The notes: a model not told the origin generated them from the letters alone. 64,000 bases of DNA from Enoplolaimus lenunculus (GCA_030248215.1 JASANG010001771.1:62001-126000), one strand, 5' to 3'. Counted from the first letter of the stretch, positions 30,885 through 43,202 are shown. Numbers and translations: made by a program.

Positions 30885-31681
30885 ATATATCATGCTGAAT
30901 AAACAGATAGGGCACTACATTACATCATTATATGAAGACTTAAACCCTAACCATCATAAACGATTATAATTTTAGACGAACGGTTCATTTTAATTAATTT
31001 TTTCAAACACAAACGCAGAAAAGATATCAGTTTTCCCGACCGGACACACTGTTATGCAGGGTGCGACTGGATATCCGGCTCCTGTTTACTATCCGGAAAT
31101 ACCCGCATCCGGTTCCGGTATCCGGTATAAACCTACTATATACCTTATACCGGATTTCGGTGACGATTTCGTTAATCTCAAATTATTGCCAATTATGCTG
31201 TGAGATGTTATGTTTTCAATCCCATTACATGTAAGTATACAGTATTGGTTTAAAGCAGTATTTTTTGCATATGGTTAAGACAGCGATTCGGATTTTATTA
31301 TCGAAACAAATTAATCATTTGCAGCTTCACACAAATATTTTCAAGTATTAGGACACGCTCCTTGTATAAACGCAATATTCCGTTCACTAAAGATAAATTA
31401 ACATTTACTGACGGGTTAACGTGCTAAAAATTGATTTATTTTAAAAACACACTATACGGTTAATATCCGGTTCCTGTAAAAAATCACTGTCCGGTTCCGG
31501 TAAAAAATCATTGTCCGGATCCGTTGCCGGTATCTGGTTTTTTGCGATCCGATCGCACCCTGCTGTTGTGTGCAAAAAGTATCGGCAAAGAATCGGCAAT
31601 TTTTTGCAGTGCCGGTGTCGATGCCGATACTCACGAAAACTGCTCATTATTACGGATGCCGATTAATCGGCACATCCCTAT
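30885..31681 (+). mobile_element. MITE family H split by a nested family G element
   Basis: The left part is 30885-31056 ('aaacagatagggcactac', 'aaaccctaacca'). The right part is 31563-31681 ('aaaaagtatcggc', ATTAATCGGCACATCCCTA). The two parts adjoin in other H copies. The left terminus is degraded. Confidence 0.7.
31057..31562 (+). mobile_element. MITE family G, complete copy with 8-bp target duplication
   Basis: The copy is 506 bp. The ends CAGGGTGCGACTGGATATCC and CCGATCGCACCCTG are inverted repeats. Flanking octamers are CTGTTATG (31049-31056) and CTGTTGTG (31563-31570), seven of eight identical, as expected for a hAT insertion. ATCCGG/TTCCGG motifs cluster at both ends. Confidence 0.85.
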
Positions 31682-32247
31682 TTAATAGGCCAATACAATC
31701 ATGAGCGAATGATCATTCGTATAGAGAATTGTATGCAACTGGATACATTCTGTGTGGAAAGAAATGCACCTGGCATGGGCTAGTCCAGCGCGGAATTACG
31801 ACTTGGGCTAGCCTACGGCGTAATTGTTTCTATGATACAAGAGGACGCTTTGTGATTGGTTACTACTTTAATGTCATACTCAAATACGTACGTATATACC
31901 ATTTACTCATGCAAATATATACTCTTTTCTGATACGTCAAGTTTTCGCTCTGTGTTGTCTGCCAAACAGTTTGTTTTACTAAGCTAAGTAGCCGATCAGA
32001 AAACGCACTGCTTTATCAGACATAATTCCGCCTTAGACTAGCTCAATTCGGAATTGAGCTGAATTACGGCTTGGGATGCGACAAATATATGAAATATTTA
32101 ACTTCAGCAGGATATTATCATTTTGTACCTCAAAACCAAAGCAATTTATTCCGAGATATCTAACTTTTACATTATGATTGAAAACTTATATATGTCTTGG
32201 AATTGATTGTTGTTCATTGTTGTTGTTGTTGTTGTTACGTTGAAATA

Positions 32248-35200
32248 ATGAACTATTTATCGACAAAGGAATTATTAGGTTTACAGACGCATGTGGATGC
32301 AGGACGACGTGACGAGTTGACGCTGTTTCTAATGGAGTTTGATGTGCCAGGTGGGATTTCAGTGGCGAATGATGCGATAAAAGGTGAGCATATATACTAG
32401 GGATGTGCCGATGCCGAAACCGATGCCGATCTTTGCTTTGAAGTTTTGCGGATGCCGCGTCCAACTGTAGTAAATCATGCTTAATAAACAGATAGGACAC
32501 TACATTACATCAGTATATGAAGGCTTAACCCCTAACCAACATAAAACTTGAAGTTCAACTCTTGTGTACAGTGTACTAACAGGTTTATAAAAAATATGAC
32601 AGTACGCCAACAGTAGCTTTTGGTTCAGTGGTCGTTCATAAATAGGAAATTTTCCAATTTTGGAACCAGAGACCAGTTCGCGCAGTGCATCTTTTGCATC
32701 TGTTTTTTCAAACTCAACGGTGAAGACCTTGGCGTTAAGTTTATGTAAGTCTTTTTTCATCACAAAGCCCAAGTCCAAGACTAAAGAAGCGAATCGTAAA
32801 TGTGAGGGTGTGTACGAGAGGTAACAGCGCTTTAGGGCCCACAGATTTAGAAAATTTGAATGTCAACGCCAGTTTAACATACTAGTGCAGGTGTACAATC
32901 AAAAAATGATATTCATCGATTCATTTTGTAACAATGAATAGCTATGTAATTTTCATGATTAATTTAGTATGTTAACTTGTAGCCCAAAATGGATGTGCCA
33001 ATAAATCGACATTAACAGCCAACTCAGACGACGTCATGGAATTATCCGCTGTTGAGAGTGATCTGATAACTGTGATGAATGGTCCAGGATGCCAGGAGCC
33101 CGAATATCCAAAATGGCACGTCTCACAGCGACTTACACCTCTTGGCGCGACTGGATTTTGTATGTCTTTGGTGTCTGATAATGGAAGGTTAGTTTGTGTA
33201 TTTTATTTTGGAACTGGGGTCGCTGTTGTTCAGTTTGCAAGTTGAATAGGTAATTTTAAGAAAATTAGGTGTGTAATGGACGAGAAAGAATGAGAGGTAT
33301 TCAAAGACAGTATGAGACGTTTAGTAAAGTTTGCTTGGGAGTTTTTTTAAAGTTCAAAGTTGTATTTCACATTCCGGTCTTAGATGCATACTACATACAT
33401 ACATACATACATATATCCTGTCGCGGACAGAATTAAGTGCCATCGCGGTCGCGTTCCAAACCGCGACTCTGATCGACTCTGATCGCGATCGCAGGTTTCT
33501 TGAACGTAATCGTTTGCAGACGCGATTTCAATCGATCACGGCTACTGCGATCATAACTGCGACTGTGTAGCCGCGTTTTTAGACGCAACTGGTTTCGATC
33601 AAAGAAAATTCAGACACGAATACATAACTACGACTGCGGACACAATTGCGTTTTCTGCGCACTTAATTTCATATATGCGTGGGCTGTCACCTGTTAGTTG
33701 TTTTTATTTACATTTCAGCCATTGTGTTATTCGATACTATCACAAAACGCACAAGTTAACGCTGGATATGCAAGGATATTTGGGCGACGATGAGCGTATT
33801 TTTGATTTTGCGGTATGTTCGGCAAATGCCGTTTGTTTTTGGCGTATACCGGCTGCTGCATAATTTCATACAATGGCTATTGGTACGACCCAGTGCCTGA
33901 GTTGATGGACTGCTACAGTCCCAACAGAAATTAAGTATGCAGGCGTCGCGGTTCCGTTTACTGTGTTTGAATTTTTCGAATGCTCACGGCGAAAGCGCGT
34001 TTATATACGATTGACAATTTAATGCAAGGAATCAGGGTGTACCTGGATGTCCGGCTTCCGGCAAAAAATCGACATGTGGTTTCGGTATTCTGCATTGCCG
34101 CATGTATATTGCTTAGTCCTTTACTACGACTCTTTTTTGATAAATTTGTATCAAATCACGATAGTGCACAGTGACACCTTGGATAGAAATGACTGTTTGC
34201 AAATATGGGCCCTTCGTGGAGGTGTCTTTATTACTTAGTGTTCATATTGAACTTAGTGGCAGTTGTTGTTAAATGGTCTGGTATTTTTGTTTCAGAGTTT
34301 AGAAGGTATCGTCTCGAAAGCAGGTGATATATTGAAAGCAACTCCTATTCGACAGTAAGTTGCTATTACATACGTTTGTAAACCAGTTGAGGATTTGTGT
34401 TTTTAAAACGTGTTTGAAAAATTGAATCATGCAACTACTATAAATGCCCTGTAGCCGGGGCCATCGCTCGATTTTCAGGGCCGAACTGGGGCCAAAAATT
34501 TTATTGCAATTTTGCTTGAGTAGAAACGTGTTAAACAGCTGAATAAGAAACTGGGATTTAGGTGATGCAAAAACGTTATATAATAAGTAGTAGTATTCAA
34601 TTTTGCGTTACGGTATATTAAGTTTGCAGAAGATTTTGGTTCGACACAACGTTTCGTTTTAGCGATGAACGGTTTATTTTGACAAAACAAAATACATTCT
34701 TACATACGTAGTATTCATAGGTCCCGGTTGGTATCGGTTCCGGCTTAGGTGAAAATCCTGACCCTGTGGCAACTCTAATGGTTATGTTCTGCCAAACAGT
34801 GGTAAAAGTAGATTGTGCATACTTATAGCGTGAGGAAATATGCAAGTCGAGTTCCTACCTATAGTCTCAAATAAATGTAGCGCTTATCACTAGTTGGTGA
34901 TAAATCTATACAGTTAACGCTGGAATGCCCTACATACGAATATAATATTTCTGTGAAACGAAAATTTGCATGCAGATTGTTGTGTATTCGTTAAATTTTT
35001 GCGCATTGCGCAAAGCAATTTTCGAAGCAGCCAGTTGACAATATCAAAATTTCGAACACAGTCTCATTTGAATGCTGCTACTTATGAGCCGAGTTTGACA
35101 TTTTATATGGAGTTGTCGTAGTTCGCTTGTTTGAAAACATATTGCTAACTGGTGATAGGTACTACACGTATTTGAAAATACGGACGCTTGCGTCCTTTTG

Positions 35201-38200
35201 TGTATTCACTCCGGTAAATTGTTTTCTGTTTTTGGCAGAATTTTTGTTTATTTTATTAGGTAGTATTGTCTATTTTCAGAGTGGAAAGGTAAGCCAGTAT
35301 AAACGTTTGATAACGGTAATTTAGCTCGACAGTGTTGTGTGCATGCAGTGTGAAGTGAAACTAAAAGTGTTATCCTTCTGCTAGACTGTTCACTATTTTA
35401 TCTAAGTCACCATAACTATGCTGGTACAGTTTTTGAGAATGACACGCGAACACCATGTGATTTTGGAACAAAAACTAGCTTTAGGTGGCTTGAGCAGCAC
35501 AATACTGGGCAATGTTGAGTCTGGCCGTAAAATTGGACGTACAATAATGTTCAAAACGAGCACGAAAATTGTTAGAATCGGTGGGTCCGACACTTTTTCC
35601 CACGTTTACGTTTGAGCTAACGCGGAGATTTGGTCAAAGGCTCACGTATGTTTGAGCCTGAACCTTAAACGTGGAAGAAACGTATACCAGGTTTAGTGTA
35701 TGTTTTGTGATTTTTTTATGGTTCCTGTTGCTGCAGTCGAGTTATCTGCGTATATTCCCATCGCACTGTGGTTTATAAGAAGTTAAGCTTAGCCAAAATT
35801 GTTGAAATATTTTTGCATACCAACTTCTGAAAACATAATGCGGTATATATGTCGTAGGCCAATTTGCTATTCAGGCCAATTACCAAATGTCTTAGGCCAA
35901 TCTGCTTTTCGAAGCAAATAGCAAGTTGGCCTCGGCCAAATAGCGATTGTGAGATGTCGACAACAGTGATATAAGACCAAAGGTGATTTGGTTAACCGTA
36001 TTGTATTTGTCGAAATAATCAAATCGGATTGGTCTATCAGTTCAGTACCAGTTTAGCCCAGGCCTAACTGCTATGGCATAAAATAGCAGATTGGCCTGAA
36101 TTGCAGATTGGCCCACGACATATACATTAAAATGTCTGATGGTTACTAATTTGTATAAATATTTCTGTTTTTGACAATGGATTAAAGTTAAAACATTAGT
36201 TTAGGTGGGGCTAAAATTGCGTATCTTGGACATTACAGCTTACTCGAATAGTTGCAAAGTGTGTGTTTGCAAATGGTGGTGAAATTCCCAATATTTTATG
36301 ATAAGTTCGGACAATGTTACTTTAAGGGGCGTAACAGCAAATTGCGCGTATTCCTAAGCCTAAGCAAAAATGTGTTCCTAAGTTTAAGCCTAGGCAAAAA
36401 AATGTAATCTATAATCTATATCTACTCTTTTATAGACCCACCAGAAACCTGGACGCCCCTTACAGTAACACGGGCCTTAAGTTCAACATTAAATACTAGA
36501 GCATTCTAACAACTTGAGTATTAATATCAGCATAAATTTGTGCACGTTGTATTGTAAGCGTGTGTTGTGATTTTAGTTTTTATGACTTTTCTTCTCAACG
36601 TATAAAATTAAGCTTAATGTTAGCCAGTGTTCGAATTGAAGGATCGATTAAAATGATGGCTGAAACTTTTTAAATTATGTTTATCGGTAGGAATTTGCCG
36701 ATACCGATGCCGATTTTTATTTTGAAAATAAACTGAAGCCGATGCCGATTCCAATTTTAATACACAATGCTTAAAGAACAGATAGGATACAGCGTTACAT
36801 CGTTATAAATGCGAAGGCTTAAACCCTAACAACAGTAGAAAATTGTACTTTTTATGAAAACGATTCATTTCAATTAGTGTTGTGCCGATTAATCGGCATC
36901 GGTAATAATCGGCATTTTTCGTGAGTTTCGGCATCGGCACTGCAAAAAAATTGCCGATTCTTTGTCGATACTTTTTGCACATAACAGTCAGTTTGAATGT
37001 TATCAGTTTCATTTGTGGGCGCATATCTGTGTGTCTGGACGGCAAAACTGTTGTTTCTTTTGCGTTTGTGTTTGAAAACATTAATCGAAATTAACCGTTC
37101 TTATAAATTTTTAATCGTTTATGATGTTTACGGTTTAAGCCTTCATATAATGATGTAACGTAGTATCCTATGTGTTTATTATGCATGGTGTACTAAAGTT
37201 GGAATCGGCATCGGTTTGACATCGGCAAAATTTCAAAATAAGGATCACGCCAACAGTGAAATTGATAGCATTCCAACTCACTGCTATGCGTAAAAAGTAT
37301 CAAGCAAAGGATCGGCAATTTTTTTTGCAGCAGCGATGTCGATACTCACGAAAAGTGACGATTATTATCGATGTCGATTAAAAGTTTCCTGATGCTGATA
37401 GCACTAAGTTGAAACTTGTGTACTCGAAAGAGCGTGTGATAAAACATGTAAAAATTATTCAAATTCGAATCAATGACTGAAAAGTCACAAGACATATTGC
37501 CAACTGATGATAAGTGCTGTACACATTGAGACTAGAGCTTGAGGAACGGGAGCATTTAAAGTGAGCATGAGCAATTTGAGCAGCCACGAGTCTGGTAACC
37601 CGACCATTGTTGTTGTCGCTTTTTTACTCATGTCTGTATAACGTCTCTTACTTTTTGTGTGTCTCGTTTGTGTTTATGTTTGATGTAGTGCATGTTTTAC
37701 TCACTGTGTTTGCTTGTTGTATTTGTGTTTGTGTTTATTGTTTGTCAACTGAACTTTAGTTCTAACGGGTCGGCAGGTTTATATGTTTGAACAGCTCTTG
37801 GAACTGCCCCTATGTTCATCCGTCGGATATTTCATCAATGTCATCCAGCATCCAGTGTGCAGAATGGATGGCCTTAATTTAAAAAACGTGGTCCGTAAAG
37901 GTGGTTGATTTGTGCCAGGGTCCGGACTCTACTGAGTCTTATTAAGGTCTAATTTATCATTCTTGCTGCTTGGATGTTACGCGAGCTTTCATGAAATTAA
38001 GTATGTTATTATTTCGTGTTTGCATGTTTGTATGTTTGTTTGTTTGTTTGTTTATTGGTTTTTAGAATCACCAACATACCTCGTATTGGCCCGGTGAACA
38101 ATTTATTTTTCTCAAGTGATCAAAGGCTGATTGTAGAAGACTTTGACCGCCTTGTTGTCGATATTACGTCAGAGCATCAGCGTGTTATGGTTCAGCATTC

Positions 38201-41200
38201 GCCTCGATATGGAAATACACTTATTTTAGATGATTTTATCAGTAAGTCAGGCCCGGAGCACCAGTTCAACAGGTTGCGGTTGCGGTTAAATTAAGGAGAG
38301 ACTTGCGAAGGTTTGACATGATTTACAAGCAATTATTCTAAGGATTCGGCACATTTCTAGGAAATTTTGTTTACTCATGCCGTGCGAACAGTAAATTTAC
38401 TGGTTTGATAATGTTTTTGACTAGTCGATTCCGGTCGATTACACATTATTTGTCGCGTATTGGATTGCTTATAAATATTTTACATTTTCCATGTCTTAAA
38501 AACCTAACCATAGCCAGCAGGGTTCCATCGGAATTCCGATTCCGGCTAAAATTCCGACAAAATTTGACTTTCGATTCTGATTACGGCTGACTGCTGTTCC
38601 GATGCCGGAATTCTGATTTTTTGGTTATCAGTTTTTAAGATGATGGAACTTAGATTTTGTTTGTTTCGTTTTGTTTCGTTTATTTGCAATTATTCTGTTG
38701 GTTTTTCTTAGTAAGTATTCCGAGTTGTTACATGTATTCCGTCGCTATATAAACGATTTTTGCTGAAACAGTGAACAGTAACGGAGACAGGCAAACTACA
38801 ACAAATGTTAAAAGTCATACACCATTAACTTTTCAATAGAAATACTAAAACTTAATTCCGATTCCGGTTCCGACAGAAAAATTTGATTCCGATTCCGCTT
38901 CCGACAAAATCTAGTTCTGGTTGGAACCCTGATAGCCAGCGATTTGATGGAAAAATACAGCATTATTGACACACATTGCAAAAAATGCATCATTTCGAAG
39001 TCTAGCATTTTTTTCTAAATAATACGTCAGGTTCATTCGTAAATTGCATTTTAGATTTGGCCGAAAATGACATGACTTACACGCATGCAATTATGCGAAA
39101 AGGAGTCGAGAATTATCAGGTATGCAGGGAGTGGGGCTGAAAAATTTTCGGCAGGGGCCTGCGGCGATTTCGACTGATTATACGAGCGAGGTTGAAATTA
39201 TTTCATGTAGGGTATAGTTTATGCTCTGGAGTGGGCGGTTTACGCTGAGTAACGGCTGTGTGTCCATTAAGTATATGGGTAAAGGCTCTTTTCGTTGATT
39301 GAATAAAATTTTGGTCCACGCTGCTCGACCATGAACTGATGGTAATGTTTTTATGTGCGATTGCTGTGGTAAGACAAACGTCGGTACAGAAATACCAATT
39401 TAAATATTTTTCAGACTTGGAATGGTAAAATAATTCTGAGAAAAAATTAAATTTGAGTTTGAAATTTTGTGTATTTTTATAGTTATACCATCTTGTAATG
39501 TAATGTAGGTTTGTGTTTGTACAAGAGCGTTTAAGTTCACGTGAAAGTGCGTTTGTGATCGTTGTTGATTAAAACATGATTTTTGTTTTAGGGAAAAGAA
39601 GTTCTGGTCCTTGGCGGTGGAGATGGCGGCATATTGAATGCAGTGCTTGCCGAAAAACCAAAATTTATCACCGTTGTTGATGTAAGTATTTATAACCGTA
39701 ATTTCTTAAATCTTTTGTTGTTTAAAAATAAAATCAAAAATTGAACTTTATGAGTTTGAAATTGTAATTTCTTCGAGTCGTTCTACAAGCGCAATCATTG
39801 GTTGTTGAAACTGTAATAAAATTTTAAGTATTAATTATTGACGTTTTGATGTTTTTATAAACAACTTTTTTGCATAATAAACATGCAAACAAGGATTTTC
39901 AATGCTTTTAATGTTACTCTGTGCTGTTGATTTTCAGATTGACAAAACTGTGATCGATGTATGCAAGAAACATTTGCGTGGCGCTTGTGGAAGTTCGCTT
40001 GATACAATGAAAAGTGTCACCCATGAGGTTAGTGATTCAGTTCTTTATTATTTTGTTTTTTTTTCGTAATTTTCGTAATTTTTATAGTTTAAGGATGATA
40101 TTTTGAAGTTTTGGCTTTAAATCCAGTATGCAGTTTAAAAGGTTTAGATAGAAGTGGGGGTTTTTAAGCTATTGAGTTTTGTTATTTGTTGAGTGCTCTA
40201 GCGATATAATGGTTCAGTGGTTTGGTACGCTCAGTACAAAGGGGGTCCGGGCTTGTCCGACACCTTATCAGGTGATGACAAATTAATATTTTGCTTAAAA
40301 TTTTAGTGTTCTGGTTTCCGTGGTTTAAAGGACAAAATTTTACAAACTGTAAAACGCCTGAAAGCGGTATTCAAGTAACATATGAAGCGCTAAAACCACG
40401 AATAAAAACTATCATTTTGAATTTGTTTTCCAATTAACCGAGTATTGAGAACGGTTGCTTGGTTTCGGTTCGGACCGGCCGTCCACCACTGCCGGAGCGG
40501 TTCAGTGCAGACTTCAAGCTGTCTAGTCTAGAATTAGACGGTCCGGACAACGCACCGTCCAGTTATTTTGCGGCCTGCTCTGCGTAGTACTGTGCGCGAT
40601 TGGCTTTAAAAAGAACAGAAAGGGAGGTTTACCTGCAGCCTACTTCTCGCTGAACATTGTTTGGTGTCTGCAATTTATAACTTTATATTAATAATTGTTA
40701 TTATTATTATTATTAGTGTCATTGAGTTTGTTGCTTTGTTTTTTTAGATTGTTGTTGGCGATTGTTTTCCGTATATGGACGCTTGTGTAACGTCTGGTCG
40801 CAAATTTGATTTCATATTTGGAGACCTGACGGATTGTCCGTTGGTTGAAGATAACGGATGCAATAATAATTGTGCCGAACCTGTCGCTCAGCGTTCGTTT
40901 AAAATTATTCATTTGTGTTTATGACATCGGGGAAAGTCATGTTTTTGGGGTATTCGTAACGGTTAAGTAGCTGTCTATGCTTAAAAATTGTAGCTATCCT
41001 CTAGCCGCACCAACAATTTTCTGGAGGCTTGTTTGGTATTGCTACAGTACAGAGATAATACTAAATATGCACAGGCTGACGCTTAATATATTGTCGTAAC
41101 CATTTTGAAGTTATTTTGATTTGCTAAAAATTTATTTTTTCGCATTTTTATTTATTGAAAATTTGAAGTTTTTGTTATTTTCAGGTGAATTCTGGGCGCT

Positions 41201-42930
41201 GGTGGAAAAAGTGCTGAAGTCTGTGATGCCTCTTCTCAGCGAAAATGGAAAATTCCTTACTCATGTAAGGTTGTGTTGAGCAGGGATGGGCTGTCTCGGG
41301 ATCTGGCGGTTTTCGCTCTCGGTGTCACTTTTTTCTGAGTTAATTGGGTGTTTGCATCCCTCTACACTGTAACTGTTTGACTAGAAGGCTCAAGTTTCCC
41401 CAAAGTGATCATTTTATCACAGTATGATATGGATGGCTTAGGCTTAGGTTTACGCTACAACTTAGTCATGGGCGTGGGGAAATAAACATGTAAATGAAGA
41501 ACAGATAAAAATATTCAAAACTTTTATTAGTAAACTCATTTTTATTTTCGGTAACGGTTAAAAATTGACTGAGATCAAAAGTCTCCGTCTCGATAGGTTG
41601 TGTCTCGGTCTCGCTTTTTTGACCGAGACCGCCCATCTCATGTGTTGGGAATACTTTTTGATGATACGATTTTCCGTTGCTAGTATGACTGACTGGTGCA
41701 CATTAATACAGACTTTATCTCTCAAAATTCAATTTCTGAATTGATAACAATGCGAGTATCCAGAATATTCGCAGCCGGTTCTAAATTTATTGTATGAAGC
41801 ATTATCAATCAAACTTTAATTCTACAAAGCCGTAATAAACAATTTGGCCATGTTATGGAATTGAATTAACGCTATACCTATGTATGAATTCTGTTTTATG
41901 GTTACAAGAAGTTGTAGCTGGCTATTGTAGAGGAATTTGCATTCCAAAACCGATAAAATTGAAACAACATCACAGTTTAAACAGTTGAAGATGAATAAAA
42001 ATTTATATAATATATTTTTAAACTGTTCGTTTCCATAAATGTTGCTGTATTGATTAAATTCAATTCCATACCACCATATCAACAAATAATTTAACCTCAG
42101 AAATATCAAAAATATTGTTTGAAGCGTCATATGCAGAATGAACTCTGTATTTTTCATACAGCGTGCGCAAGTTATTGTGGATGATGCATTAGATATGTGA
42201 CGGAATTATGATCGAATGTAATTATTGTAAAAAAATTTTAGCTTGTTGGTACATCTGCAGCCGGTGTCATCGCGCGTTATGAAGCAATGCTCAAAGCTTA
42301 TGAAGTGGAATTTCAAAAGACTTCATGCTACATTCCTTCGTTTCACGAATCGTAAGTTTCACAGAGACTACTTGCTGCTATATTTAAGTCGAAAGTATGC
42401 AACACTAGGTACAATCTGAGTTAAAGAAAAAGTTTGCCAAGCAGTATGCAATTATTGTTGGTTGTATTAGTAGTAACCATATATAATAGTAAGATTGTAT
42501 TCAGTGCAGAGTATTGCATTGATCAGTAACTTTTGAAATCAAATTTTGGAGTTCGGGTTGCGCTATAGTTTGACGTCCGGCGCAGTCCGTCACCTATACG
42601 GCGTCTTCTCACCATACGACGCGTGAGTTATTTGCGTACGATACCGCACGGTGACGGATGGCGCCTTAGGGGTGGCGCCGTACGGGGAACGGACCGCGCT
42701 GCACGTCAAAAAAGTATAGCGCAAGCCTTATGCTAGAAACAAAAATGTTATTGAAACGATTTTAAAGTTCTAAACGTATTGTTTTTGATGAAATTCGACT
42801 CAGTTAAGAGTGTTTTCTTTGTTAATTTTTACTTTATTTTGTGTCGCGCAGTATGTTTACATTATTTTTTGAGTGCCTTTTTGTTTTCAGTTGGGTGTTT
42901 TATGCAATTTGGAAACAGAAAATATCATGA
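32248..42930 (+). CDS. SMS: Spermine synthase
   Basis: Twelve exons with GT-AG borders join in frame: 32248-32383, 32983-33187, 33719-33812, 34296-34354, 38066-38241, 39055-39119, 39592-39681, 39938-40027, 40748-40871 (or 40892), 41185-41264, 42242-42351 and 42891-42930. The product is 422 (or 429) residues; the human enzyme has 366. The family transfers an aminopropyl group from decarboxylated S-adenosylmethionine to spermidine. The N-terminal part holds NGSHCVIRYYHKTHKLTLDM, which aligns with human NGSFANLRIY. The catalytic domain shows NLAENDMTYTHAIM, the nucleotide-binding GGGDGG (residues ~253-258), GDLT with the probable catalytic Asp (~331), and the C-terminal WVFYAIWKQ. Exons 1-4 and the exon 9 donor are less certain than exons 5-12. 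Most introns contain MITEs. Confidence 0.93.
32398..32546 (+). mobile_element. MITE family H, truncated copy 14 bp after SMS exon 1
   Basis: It starts TAGGGATGTGCCGATGCCG and shares 'aaacagataggacactac' with the copy at 30885. It ends abruptly near 32546. It lies directly behind the exon 1 donor (gtgagc at 32384), leaving the splice site intact. Confidence 0.65.
32500..32862 (-). other. Uncharacterised open frame inside SMS intron 1
   Basis: A minus-strand frame of about 121 codons is open between stops. It includes AKVFTVEFEKTDAKDALREL followed by VSGSKIGKFPIYERPL. This has protein-like composition, unlike the repeat-driven frames nearby, and loosely resembles the C-terminal half of a SEA domain. 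The last ~16 codons overlap the family H fragment, so the real coding part, if any, ends before 32547. It could be a gene fragment, one exon of an antisense gene, or chance. No start codon or splice partners were identified. Confidence 0.25.
33421..33660. repeat. Family Q repeat (CGCGATC motif) in SMS intron 2
   Basis: Dense CGCGAC/GATCGC/GACTGCG motifs on both strands make the segment much more GC-rich than its surroundings. The pattern is that of a MITE with its own short motif. Ends are not resolved. Confidence 0.45.
35844..36128. mobile_element. Family C palindromic element, fuller copy
   Basis: TATATATGTCGTAGGCC at the left and GGCCCACGACATATACA at the right are inverted. Inside, 'gctattcaggccaatt' and its complement occur repeatedly. 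Confidence 0.65.
36309..36476. mobile_element. MITE family K1 in SMS intron 4
   Basis: The left end ACAATGTTACTTTAAGGGG and right end CCCCTTACAGTAACACGGGCC are inverted. CCTAAG motifs are inside. The orientation is opposite to the copy at 4554. Confidence 0.7.
36680..37415. mobile_element. Two family H MITEs nested in opposite orientation
   Basis: The outer copy reads left to right in two parts (about 36687-36881 and 37251-37415). The inner copy (about 36882-37250) is its reverse complement type, starting GTGCCGATTAATCGG and ending 'gacatcggcaaaatt'. GCCGAT motifs cluster at every end. Confidence 0.6.
38518..38931 (+). mobile_element. hAT-type MITE family R with perfect 8-bp target duplication
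   Basis: The copy is 414 bp. The left end is CAGGGTTCCATCGGAATTCC and the right end is CTGGTTGGAACCCTG. The flanking octamer ATAGCCAG is identical on both sides (38510-38517 and 38932-38939). TTCCGA/TTCCGG motifs repeat near both ends. It lies in SMS intron 5. No coding capacity. Confidence 0.92.
40442..40578. repeat. Family O repeat in SMS intron 8
   Basis: GGTTCGGACCGG at the left and GACGGTCCGGAC further right, with related short motifs, match 8879-9012 and 29740-29880. Confidence 0.45.
41281..41641 (+). mobile_element. hAT-type MITE family P (GAGACCG motif) in SMS intron 10
   Basis: The left end is CAGGGATGGGCTGTCTCGGG and the right end is GACCGAGACCGCCCATC. Flanking octamers GTGTTGAG (41273-41280) and GTGTTGGG (41642-41649) match at seven of eight positions. 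It starts 16 bp after the exon 10 donor. Confidence 0.8.
42560..42722. mobile_element. Family M element, compact copy in SMS intron 11
   Basis: It starts GCGCTATAGTTTGACGTCCGG and ends GCACGTCAAAAAAGTATAGCGC in near-perfect inverted orientation. CGTCCGTCAC-like motifs are inside, without the long minisatellite seen at 28191-28582. Confidence 0.7.
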
Positions 42931-43048
42931 CAGCAAGAATAACATGCTAAAGTAGTGTCTTTGATACGATGATTTTACGGTTTATATCTAGTCTATACTT
43001 TGTAACATTTTAATATTTTCTGCTCGGGCCGATGTACACAACTTTACT

Positions 43049-43202
43049 GGCCATGTTACTTACAGGCGCGTCCAGGTTTCTGGTTTTTCTATAAAAGAAT
43101 AGGTTTAGATTCTAGATTACATTTTGCGCTCACGTTTAGGCTTAGGCTTTGGAATACGCTTAATCCACTGTTACGCTCCTGCACCTAAATGTAACATTGG
43201 CC
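43049..43202. mobile_element. MITE family K1, copy downstream of SMS
   Basis: GGCCATGTTACTTACAGG and AAATGTAACATTGGCC ends, with 'cgtttaggcttaggc' inside. It lies about 120 bp after the SMS stop codon and may overlap the 3' UTR. Confidence 0.65.

Larger units (their letters stand above)
34355..38065 (+). other. SMS intron 4 (3.7 kb), repeat-filled
   Basis: This is the longest intron in the window. It holds a family N-like fragment (about 34910-35000), family C (35844-36128), K1 (36309-36476) and an H-in-H nest (36680-37415). It ends in a TTTG run (38030-38055) directly before the acceptor at 38065. No coding exon was needed between exons 4 and 5 to match the human protein. Confidence 0.6.

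Noticed and set aside
41822-42157. 111-codon minus-strand hydrophobic frame in SMS intron 10
   Set aside because: AT-rich intronic DNA readily gives Phe/Leu/Ile-rich frames; no motif, start context or splice partners support it.
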